Shown: piece by piece, positions 52,721 to 60,025 of the stretch
How positions within the stretch are numbered: the first letter of the stretch is position 1
How the letters are laid out: each line of letters begins with the position of its first letter
Source of the DNA: Dehalococcoidia bacterium
GTDB lineage: Bacteria; Chloroflexota; Dehalococcoidia; UBA2979
Assembly (NCBI GenBank): GCA_023228825.1
Contig: JALOAL010000013.1
Coordinates: 1-64,000 of the forward strand
DNA length: 64,000 nucleotides
Direction of reading: 5' to 3'
Program-made: the position numbers and the translations under genes
The notes under the pieces: generated by a model
Seen by the model: only the letters and a program-made list of their open reading frames with translations
Told to the model about the DNA's origin: nothing
Database searches by the model: none

Positions 52721-54342
52721 GATGCGCGCCCCGACCCGAGGCGGAACGCCACCAGCGCGAGTGCGGAGATAGCGACCAGCAGCAGCGCCGGCCCCGCCGC
52801 CTCGCCGAAGCGCGCCTCGCTACTGGCGCCCCAGGTACGGGCGGCCAGCGTGTGGAACCCGGTGGGCGACAGGATGAGGGTGGCCGGCAGTTCCTTCATG
52901 GTGGTCAGGAACACCAGCGCCGCGCCCGCCAGCATCCCACGCCCCGCGAGCGGCAGCGTGATGGTGGTCAGCACCTGCCACGGACGGCGGCCCAGGCCTC
53001 GGGCGGCCTCCTCCATGGAGGGGCGCACCCGGCCGAGCGAGACGCGCATGGCGCCGGTGGCCTGCGGCAGGAAGAGCAGCACGTAGGCGGCGACCAGGAG
53101 CGGGAGCGACTGGTACAGCCAGGAGATGCGCACCGCCGCGAACACGAGCGCCAGCGCCACCACCAGGCCGGGCAGCGCGTACCCCGTGTACGAGGCCACC
53201 TCGATCCCGCGGCTGAACCAGCCGCGGTGGCGCACGGACAGGATCGCCACCGGCAGGCCCACGACCACCGCCGCCACCGCCGCCAGGCCGGCGGCGGTGA
53301 CGGAGTTCGAGATGAGCGTGAGGACGTCATTGAACGCCACACCCTGCTGGACGCCCTTCACGAACCAGTAGAGGAGCACGCCCACGGGCAGCACCAGCGC
53401 CGGGATCAGCACCGCCGCGGCGAAGCCGTACGCCGGCCATCGCCACTTGCCGAGCGCCACCGGAGACGCGGGCCGGCCGGCGCTGCGCACCGCATCCAGC
53501 CGGCGCCGGCTGCGCGCCCACACCTCCAGCGAGACCACGGCGAGCGCCAGCACCACCAGCACCAGCGCCAGCGCTGCGGCGGTGGAGCGGTCAAACGTGG
53601 TGGTGTAGCGGACGTAGATCACGCGCGTGAAGGAGGAGAAGCGCATCAGGGAGGGCGCCCCGAAGTCAGAGAGCACGTACAGCGCCACCAGCAGGCTGCC
53701 GGAGGCGAGCGCCGGGCGCAGCGAGGGCAAGACCACGCGCCGGAACGTGGTCCACGCGCTGTAGCCAAAGGTGCGCGAGAGTTCCTCGACGCGTGGGTCC
53801 GCTGCGGCCAGCGCCGGCCGCAGCACCAGGAACAGGTAGGGGTAGGTGAACAGCGTGAGCACGATCGCCGCGCCCGGGAAGCCGTAGATGGAGGGCAGGC
53901 GCTCCACGCCCAGCGGCTCCAGCCAGCCCTGCACCAGGCCTCGCGGCCCAAAGGCGGCGATGAACGCCATGGCGCCCACGTAGGAGGGCACCGCCAGCGG
54001 CAGCGCCGCCAGCACGCCCAGCGCACGCCGCCCCGGGAGGTCCGAGCGCTCCACGATCCACGCCAGCGGGAGCGAGATCGCGATGGCCGCGACGGTCACC
54101 GTGCCCGCCAGTGCAAACGTGCGCACGGTCACGCGCAGGGTGGCGGTGGACGTGATGGTGTCCCACGCCATACCCCAGGACCCCGCCGCCCGCACCACCA
54201 GGTAGACCGGCGGCACCAGGCACAGCAGCCCCACCAGCAGCCCCGAGATGATCAGGAGCGCGTTGGGGCGCGCCGCCGCCACGTCGCGGGCATTGAGCCG
54301 GCTCAGTGGCCGGAAGGGGAACAGGAGGGGGAGTGAGGTCAA
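52717..54342 (-). CDS. fbpB: Ferric-type ABC transporter permease (FbpB-like)
   Basis: The 541-residue permease is of the two-halves-in-one type. It has about 12 membrane segments and two EAA-like loops, EELSRTFGYSAWTTFRRVVLPSL and EEAARGLGRRPWQVLTTITLPLA. This is the layout of FbpB/SfuB/HitB iron permeases. It starts with TTG at 54342, with GGAG upstream. Its substrate-binding partner is encoded on the opposite strand at 56042. Confidence 0.92.
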
Positions 54343-54515
54343 CGCGTGCTCCGCTGCTCGCTGGGTGCGCTGTGACCGGACACTGGCTGGGATTCAGTAC
54401 GAGCGTTGGCGGAAGGACAGTCTCGACTTACTAAACATACAACACGCATCACAGCAGGCAATGCCAGAAGTCCCGCGACGCCCAGTCCGTCCACCCACAC
54501 CCCGGATGTGGGATC

Positions 54516-55721
54516 ATGCCCGCCATGACTCCCGCGCCTCCCAGCCCTGCTCGCCCAGCCGACACGTTCGACGCGGACGTGGTCGTGATCGGCGCGGGCG
54601 TGGTGGGACTCGCGGTGGCGGAGCGGCTCGCGCGGTCCGCCTCGGTCGTCGTGCTCGAGCGGCACGAGGGCATCGCGCGGGAGACCTCCGCGCACAACAG
54701 CGGCGTGGTGCACGCCTCCATCTACTACGAGACCGGCTCGTTGAAGCACCGCCTCTGCTGGGAGGGCAACCCGCTGATCTACGAGTGGGCGGACGCCCAC
54801 CACGTCCCCGTCCTGCGCTGCGGCAAACTCATCGCCGCCATGACGGAGGAGGAGCGCCCCGGCCTGGACGAGGTGCTCCGCCAGGCCACCGCCAACGAGG
54901 CGCGCGACCTGCAACGCCTGTCGGGCGAGCAGGCGCGCGCACTGGAACCGCACGTCCCCGTGGTGGAGGCGATCTGGTCGCCCAGCACCGGTGTGGTGGA
55001 CGCGTTCGCGCTCGCCCGCTCGTACGAGGCGGCGGCACGCGCCCACGGCGCCCTGACGGTGACGCACCACGAGGTCACCCACCTCGAACGCGAGGGCGCC
55101 GGCTTCCGCCTGGCCCTGCGCGACGCCGAGGGCGCCACGTCCGAGTTACGCGCCGGCACGGTGGTGAACTCGGCCGGCCTCCACGCCCACCACGTGGCGG
55201 AGATGCTGGACTATCCCCTGGACGGTGGGTTCCTCCAGGACGGGGCAGGGCAGGGCGTTCCCGTGCCGGCCCTCCGCCAGCGCGTGAACCGCGGCGTCTA
55301 CTACGACATCGTGGACCCCGAGGTGGCGCGCCGGATCTCGCGCCCGGTGTATCCGCTGCCGGAGCACGCGGCGGGTGGACTGGGCCTGCACCTGACCGTG
55401 GACACCGACGGGGGCGTGCACCTGGGCCCCGCGGCGGAGTGGATCGAGCCGGACGTGCCGCTGGACTACCGCAACCCGGACAACCCCGCGCTGCGGGCGC
55501 GCTTCCTCGCCTCCGGCCAGCGCTTCCTCCCTGGCCTGCGCGACGACCAGATCGCCCCCGGCCAGGTGGGCTACCGCCCGAAACTCCAGGCGCCCGGCGG
55601 CGGGCAGGCGGACTTCCTGATCTGGCGACACCGCGGCTACGTCCACCTCGGCGGCATCGAGTCGCCCGGGCTCACCTCCAGCCTGGCGCTCGCGCGTGAG
55701 GTGGAGAAACACCTACGCTGA
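54516..55721 (+). CDS. lhgO: L-2-hydroxyglutarate oxidase-like FAD oxidoreductase
   Basis: The 401-residue protein has an N-terminal FAD-binding VVIGAGVVGLAVAERLA and ETSAHNSGVVHASIYYETGSLKHRLC, the signature segment of LhgO/L2HGDH. It is therefore a likely L-2-hydroxyglutarate dehydrogenase or oxidase, which returns a metabolic by-product to 2-oxoglutarate. Other hydroxy-acid oxidases of the DAO family are possible. It is divergent from the ABC transporter genes. Confidence 0.88.
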   Translation: MPAMTPAPPSPARPADTFDADVVVIGAGVVGLAVAERLARSASVVVLERHEGIARETSAHNSGVVHASIYYETGSLKHRLCWEGNPLIYEWADAHHVPVLRCGKLIAAMTEEERPGLDEVLRQATANEARDLQRLSGEQARALEPHVPVVEAIWSPSTGVVDAFALARSYEAAARAHGALTVTHHEVTHLEREGAGFRLALRDAEGATSELRAGTVVNSAGLHAHHVAEMLDYPLDGGFLQDGAGQGVPVPALRQRVNRGVYYDIVDPEVARRISRPVYPLPEHAAGGLGLHLTVDTDGGVHLGPAAEWIEPDVPLDYRNPDNPALRARFLASGQRFLPGLRDDQIAPGQVGYRPKLQAPGGGQADFLIWRHRGYVHLGGIESPGLTSSLALAREVEKHLR

Positions 55722-55725
55722 GGGC

Positions 55726-55839
55726 GTGAACCTGCTGGAAGACCCCGGTAAGTACTACTGGAAGTGGCTCGCCATCGCCGCGGTGCTGCTCGTGGTCTAC
55801 GCCATCGAGCGCCAGATCCGCACCGGCGCGATCTTCTAG
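55726..55839 (+). CDS. Single-pass small membrane protein (37 residues)
   Basis: A short frame starting with GTG encodes about 37 residues, with a membrane segment from roughly 13 to 28 (KWLAIAAVLLVVYAIE) between an acidic N-terminus and a basic C-terminus. GAGGG lies just upstream. It begins five bases after lhgO, so it would be co-transcribed. It is too short for family assignment, and the composition is the main support. Confidence 0.5.
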   Translation: MNLLEDPGKYYWKWLAIAAVLLVVYAIERQIRTGAIF

Positions 55840-55846
55840 CGGCCCA

Positions 55847-55918
55847 CCCCTCACCCTGTCGTCCCCTCAACCCTGTCGCCCCTCGCCCTGTCGTCCCCTC
55901 ACCCTGTCGTGGCCGTCA
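55847..55918 (+). repeat. Tandem 16-bp repeat before the iron-binding-protein gene
   Basis: About four imperfect copies of CCCCTCACCCTGTCGT run from 55847 to 55910, with a fifth diverged copy after them. It lies between the small membrane-protein gene and the promoter of the binding-protein gene. No role is evident. Confidence 0.7.
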
Positions 55919-55957
55919 CCCGGTCGTCGGGGTTGGACCGAGACGCTTGCGCTTCAA

Positions 55958-55986
55958 TTGACACTTAGCCTGGACTAACTCAATCT
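55958..55986 (+). promoter_or_regulatory. Promoter with DtxR/IdeR-like iron box
   Basis: A perfect TTGACA -35 (55958-55963) is followed 17 bases later by CAATCT as a weak -10. The 19 bases from 55965 to 55983 match the DtxR/IdeR consensus (TTAGGTTAGCCTAACCTAA) at 13 positions, including TTAG and CTAAC. The box lies in the spacer, where an iron-loaded repressor would block transcription. Confidence 0.55.
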
Positions 55987-56041
55987 TCCAGCCTGACCGT
56001 AGTGCCACCTCTACCCGGCACACGACAGGGAAGGTTCCAAC

Positions 56042-57061
56042 ATGCGACTCACCCGTTGGCGCTGGGCTACCGTCCCCGCGCTGCTCCTGGCCCTCACCGT
56101 CGGCGCCGCCTGTGGCGGGGACGACGGCGACGAAAGCCTGACCGTGTACTCCGGCCGCTCGGAGAGCCTCATCGGTCCGCTGCTCGCGCAGTTCGAGGAC
56201 GAGACCGGCATCAGCGTCTCGGTCCGCTACGGCTCCACCACGGAGATGACCACCACGATCCTGGAAGAGGGCGGGAACAGCCCTGCGGACGTCTTCATCG
56301 CGCAGGACACCGGCGGCCTGGGCGCCGTGCAGAACGCCGGGCTCTTCGAGCCGCTGTCGCAGGACATCCTGGACCAGGTGGACGCAAAATGGCGCTCGGA
56401 CGACGGCGGCTGGGTGGGCCTCTCCGGCCGCGCGCGCGTGCTGGTCTACAACAACCAGTCGCTGACCCCGGCGGACCTTCCCGGCTCCATCCTGGACCTG
56501 ACCGACCCGCAGTGGAGCGGCCGCGTGGCGTGGGCGCCCACCAACGCCTCGTTCCAGGCGTTCGTCACCGCCCTGCGCATCCAGCACGGCGAGGACGTCG
56601 CCCGCGACTGGCTGGAGGGCATGATCGCCAATGACGTGGCCACGTACGAGGGCAACCGCCCGATCGTGGAGGCCGTGGCCGCTGGCGAGGTGGAAGTCGG
56701 CCTGGTCAACCACTACTACCTGCACGGCTTCCTGGCCGACCACGGCGAGTCCTACACCGCCCGCAACCACTACATGGATGCCGGCGACACCGGCGCCCTG
56801 GTGGGCGTGGCCGGCGGCGGCATCCTCGCCTCCTCTGACAACAAGGACGCGGCCGTCCGGCTGATCGAGTTCCTCCTGTCGGACGAGGCGCAGACCTACT
56901 TCGCGGAGGAGACGTACGAGTACCCCGTGGTCGCGTCCGTCCCGGCCAACGCTGACCTCCCCGGCCTGAACGAGATCCAGCCCCCGGCCATCGACCTGGA
57001 CGACCTGGAGGACCTCGAAGGCACCCTCGCCCTCCTGCGCGAGGTGGGCGCGCTCGAGTAG
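56042..57061 (+). CDS. fbpA: Iron ABC transporter substrate-binding lipoprotein
   Basis: The 339-residue protein has a signal peptide with a lipobox-like VGAAC (Cys at about residue 24). The mature part, LTVYSGRSESLIGPLLAQFEDETGI, is the standard FbpA/FutA N-terminus. The conserved iron-binding tyrosine pair appears as NHYYLHGF. It captures ferric ions outside the membrane for the FbpB/FbpC permease encoded at 51632-54342. GGGAAGG precedes the ATG. The likely iron box at 55965 suggests iron repression. Confidence 0.92.
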   Translation: MRLTRWRWATVPALLLALTVGAACGGDDGDESLTVYSGRSESLIGPLLAQFEDETGISVSVRYGSTTEMTTTILEEGGNSPADVFIAQDTGGLGAVQNAGLFEPLSQDILDQVDAKWRSDDGGWVGLSGRARVLVYNNQSLTPADLPGSILDLTDPQWSGRVAWAPTNASFQAFVTALRIQHGEDVARDWLEGMIANDVATYEGNRPIVEAVAAGEVEVGLVNHYYLHGFLADHGESYTARNHYMDAGDTGALVGVAGGGILASSDNKDAAVRLIEFLLSDEAQTYFAEETYEYPVVASVPANADLPGLNEIQPPAIDLDDLEDLEGTLALLREVGALE

Positions 57062-57070
57062 CGAACTTAC

Positions 57071-57134
57071 CGAGGCAGCCCCCGGCCGAGGCAGCCCCCG
57101 GCCGAGGCAGCCCCCGGCCGAGGCAGCCCCCGGC
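57071..57134 (+). repeat. Four perfect 16-bp tandem repeats
   Basis: CGAGGCAGCCCCCGGC is repeated four times exactly, followed by a partial CGAAGCAGGCCC. It starts ten bases after the fbpA stop. Such perfect copies suggest recent slippage. Confidence 0.9.
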
Positions 57135-57146
57135 CGAAGCAGGCCC

Positions 57147-57200
57147 TGCGGCGCTCCCTGTGCGCCGCAGTCGGACGGCCGCCCTCCGGGGCGGCCGTCC
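57147..57200 (+). terminator. Two consecutive stem-loops after fbpA
   Basis: TGCGGCGC/GCGCCGCA pairs at 57147-57169, and GGACGGCCGCCC/GGGCGGCCGTCC pairs perfectly at 57173-57200 with a four-base TCCG loop. The second is very stable and likely ends the fbpA message. The remaining bases to 57396 show no gene. Confidence 0.6.
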
Positions 57201-57396
57201 AGCGTCCGGAGGGCCCCTCTCGAGGCCCCCCAGACATCTCGCACGACCTCGGGTGGATGGGTGGCGCCGGAATTCGCTACTCTGCCGCCGCTGGGACGAC
57301 AGGGAGCCCTCTGCACGGGGGACGCGTCGTACCGCAGCGGCTGAGCCCAGGCCACACACGGCTGAAGCCCGAGCCATATGGCTGAAGGAGGAGCAC

Positions 57397-57912
57397 ATGG
57401 CATCCGACGAGTTCCCGATCGAGCGAGGGCACATCATGCTGTTCGCGCGCTCCATCGGTGACGCGAACCCGATCTACTACGACGAGGAAGCGGCGAAGCA
57501 GACCGAGCCCGGCCAGATCATCGCGCCGCCCACCTTCGTGCAGGCCTCGGCCCAGTTCGACCCGGACTACTTCCTCCGGCCGAAGATCGGCAAGCGCTGG
57601 TTCGGCTCCGGCAAGGAAGCCTCCGGCTCCAACGCCCCGGCAGAGCCCGCCGCAGAGGGCGCTGCTCGTACCGGCGGCGGTGGCGGCGGCCTGCACGCGG
57701 AGCAGCACTACGAGTACCACCGCCCGCTGCTGCCCGGCATGGTCCTGCACTCCGTCAGCAAGCCCGGCAAGACCTGGGAGGCCGAAGGCCGCCGCGCGGG
57801 CAAGTTGAACTTCTCCGAGAGCATCACGGAGTACTACGACCAGGACGACAACCTCGTGATCACGGCGCGCTCCGTCGGTGTCCGCACCGAGCGCCCGGCC
57901 ACGCAGGGTTAG
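57397..57912 (+). CDS. FAS1-like dehydratase (MaoC N-terminal-like)
   Basis: The 171-residue protein is an N-terminal-type MaoC/FAS1-like hotdog domain. It has RGHIMLFARSIGDANPIYYDEEAA near the start, PPTF and FNFSESITEYYDQ-like strands later, and an inserted Gly-rich stretch (about 70-100). It lacks the catalytic Asp-His pair of active MaoC enzymes, as is usual for the non-catalytic subunit. It is followed ten bases later by a catalytic MaoC gene, so the two probably form a heterodimeric acyl-CoA dehydratase. AAGGAGG precedes the ATG. Confidence 0.9.
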   Translation: MASDEFPIERGHIMLFARSIGDANPIYYDEEAAKQTEPGQIIAPPTFVQASAQFDPDYFLRPKIGKRWFGSGKEASGSNAPAEPAAEGAARTGGGGGGLHAEQHYEYHRPLLPGMVLHSVSKPGKTWEAEGRRAGKLNFSESITEYYDQDDNLVITARSVGVRTERPATQG

Positions 57913-57922
57913 GGGGCGCACG

Positions 57923-58339
57923 ATGGCACTGAAGGCAAGCGACCTGAAGGTTGGCGACACTCACTCCGAGGAGATCTGCCACGAACTCTCTCGCACGCAG
58001 ATCGTGATGTACGCGGGCACCTCCGGCGACTACAACCCGCTGCACTCGGACGATATGTTCACGAAGAACGCGGGCTACCCGGGCGTCTTCGCCCACGGCA
58101 TGCTCACCATGGGCATGACCGGCAGGATGCTCACGAACTACGTGGGCGACGGCCGCCTCACGAAGTACGGCGTCCGCTTCGTCTCCCAGGTCTGGCCCGG
58201 CGACACCCTGACCGCGGAAGCCACCGTCAAGGAAGTCCGCGAGGAGGACGGCCAGCAGGTGGTGGACCTGGACATCGTCACCAAGAACCAGGACGGCACC
58301 CCCGTCCTCACCGGCTCCGCCACCGCCCGCGTCGACTAG
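57923..58339 (+). CDS. MaoC-family (R)-specific enoyl-CoA hydratase/dehydratase
   Basis: The 138-residue hotdog protein carries the hydratase-2 motif in GDYNPLHSDDMFTKNAGYPGVFAHGMLTMG, with the catalytic Asp in GDYNP and His in NPLH. I chose the ATG at 57923, preceded by AGGGGG. With the FAS1-like subunit just upstream it resembles two-gene dehydratases such as HadAB or HadBC. The substrate is probably a 3-hydroxyacyl-CoA. Confidence 0.92.
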   Translation: MALKASDLKVGDTHSEEICHELSRTQIVMYAGTSGDYNPLHSDDMFTKNAGYPGVFAHGMLTMGMTGRMLTNYVGDGRLTKYGVRFVSQVWPGDTLTAEATVKEVREEDGQQVVDLDIVTKNQDGTPVLTGSATARVD

Positions 58340-58363
58340 CCCCGCCGCCCGAGGCGTGCACGA

Positions 58364-58387
58364 GAACGGCCCCGCAAGGGGCCGTTC
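58364..58387 (+). terminator. Terminator-like hairpin after the dehydratase pair
   Basis: GAACGGCCCC and GGGGCCGTTC pair perfectly (10 bp) around a GCAA tetraloop. It begins 25 bases after the MaoC stop codon. Confidence 0.7.
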
Positions 58388-58441
58388 GTCTGCTCCGGCC
58401 CATCCTCTGTCCCGGGGCGGAGGCGGTTAGACTCCCACACG

Positions 58442-58873
58442 ATGGTGGAGATAGAGCGCTACCGCGCAGAGCACCTGGCGGGCATCCTTCGGCTCTGCAA
58501 GGCGGAGGGCTGGCCCTCCTTCCCTGACGACCCCGTACGCGCCCAGCGGGTGCTGACCGCGCCGGGTGTGACGACGGTCGTGGCGCTCGATGGAGAGGCT
58601 GTCGTGGGCTTCGCCCAGATGTTCAGCGACGGCGAGTTGCAGGCGTTCCTGGCGAACATGGCCGTGGACAGCGCACGCCGAAGACAGGGCGTAGCACGTC
58701 TCCTCGTGACTGAGGGCTTACGCCTGGCTGGCGGCGAACGCGTCGACCTGCTGAGCGAGGACGACGCTGTCGGGTTCTACGAGTCGTTCCCACACTTCCG
58801 AAAGCCCGGCATCCGCCTCTACCCGTTCCACGAGGACTCAGTCGAGGACTCGACCGACACTCCTCGCGGATGA
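58442..58873 (+). CDS. GNAT-family N-acetyltransferase
   Basis: The 143-residue protein has the GNAT core. VVGFAQMFSDGELQAFLANMAVDSARRRQGVARLLV contains the acetyl-CoA loop (R-R-Q-G-V-A). GERVDLLSEDDAVGFYESF gives the last strands. The substrate is unknown. Its stop overlaps the start of the methyltransferase gene as ATGA, so the two are translated together. Confidence 0.88.
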   Translation: MVEIERYRAEHLAGILRLCKAEGWPSFPDDPVRAQRVLTAPGVTTVVALDGEAVVGFAQMFSDGELQAFLANMAVDSARRRQGVARLLVTEGLRLAGGERVDLLSEDDAVGFYESFPHFRKPGIRLYPFHEDSVEDSTDTPRG

Positions 58874-59928
58874 ACCCACCATCGCAGGACTCCCTCACCC
58901 CCACCGAGCGACGCTGGCGCGAACTAGCCCCGCCCGAGGCGGCGGCGTCCGCTCGAGGGCTGTACGAGCGGGTGGCCCTCTGGTCGTCCGGGAACCTGCC
59001 GGGGGTGGATGCGGCGTACGACCCGCTGCGCGAGCAGCACTGGGCCTACGCCGCCCTGGTCGCCGACTTCGCGTCGCACCTGCCGGTCGGGGGAGTCGAG
59101 GGGCGCACGAGGGTGCTCGACCTCGGGCCGGGCGACGGATGGCCCTCGATATCGCTCGCGGCGGCGTTGCCGGGGTCAGCCGTCCTGGGCGTGGACCCCT
59201 CGCCGAGGCGGGTCGCGGTCTGCCGGGCGAACGCGGCGCGCCTCGGCGTGGGGAACGCCTCGTTCCTCGCGGGGGACGGGGCGGCGCTGCCGGTGGCGGA
59301 CGGCGCCCTCGACCTGGCTGTGGCGTCCCATTCCCTCGAGGAGTGCGCCGACCCGGAAGCGGCGATGCGTGAACTGGCGCGCGTCCTGCGTCCGGGTGGT
59401 GTCCTGCGGGTGCAGTCTCAGGTCTGGGCGCTGCCGTCTCCGGAGATGGAGACCGTCACCCTGACCGAAGGCGTGGACTCCCTGCTCTTCACCTACGCCC
59501 GCCGCACGCAGGAGCCCGCGCGCGAACGTCGATACGTCCTCGCGCTGCCCGCGACGCCCGAGGCGCGGCTCGCCCACACCGAGGCGCTCGTCGCCACTGC
59601 GGATGCCCCGCGCGCCTACGGCGAGACCCTTGTGGAAGGCGGACTGGCGACCGAGGTGCTGGAGCGCCTCGCGCCCTTCGCCCTCGCCTCGTCGGTCGTC
59701 GAACTGAGGCGGTGGACGCCCTCGTGGCTGGCGGAGGCGCTGCTGGCCGCCGGGTTCCGGGAGGCGCGGACGACCGCCCACCCCGGCGACGCCGCACGGC
59801 TGGCCGGCCGCGGGATGATCGCCCTGGGCGAGGACGCGGCCCGGGCGGCGTTCGAGGGCGTGACGGCAGACCTCGGCGCGCGCGTGTCGCGGGAGGCGGG
59901 GGCGGCGATGGTGACGGCGGTGCGGTAG
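58870..59928 (+). CDS. Class I SAM-dependent methyltransferase
   Basis: The 352-residue protein has motif I RVLDLGPGDGWPS, motif II AVLGVDPSPRRVAVC and motif IV-like LDLAVASHSLEEC, followed by ARVLRPGGVLRVQ. It is a two-part protein with an N-terminal helical extension and a C-terminal region of unknown role. It is coupled by a four-base overlap to the GNAT gene. Substrate unknown. Confidence 0.9.
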   Translation: MNPPSQDSLTPTERRWRELAPPEAAASARGLYERVALWSSGNLPGVDAAYDPLREQHWAYAALVADFASHLPVGGVEGRTRVLDLGPGDGWPSISLAAALPGSAVLGVDPSPRRVAVCRANAARLGVGNASFLAGDGAALPVADGALDLAVASHSLEECADPEAAMRELARVLRPGGVLRVQSQVWALPSPEMETVTLTEGVDSLLFTYARRTQEPARERRYVLALPATPEARLAHTEALVATADAPRAYGETLVEGGLATEVLERLAPFALASSVVELRRWTPSWLAEALLAAGFREARTTAHPGDAARLAGRGMIALGEDAARAAFEGVTADLGARVSREAGAAMVTAVR

Positions 59929-60025
59929 CCCTTCGGCCCTTGCCACGCTTGGCACGCCTCATAACATGCACCCGGTACGCCTCGCCGCCGGGGGGTGGTG
60001 GGGCGCGGTCTGCAAGGGGGAGCAC

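Noticed and set aside
54343..54515. Possible iron box before the fbpB/fbpC genes (TTTAGTAAG-like)
   Set aside because: The match to DtxR/IdeR or Fur consensus is too weak to report as a site.
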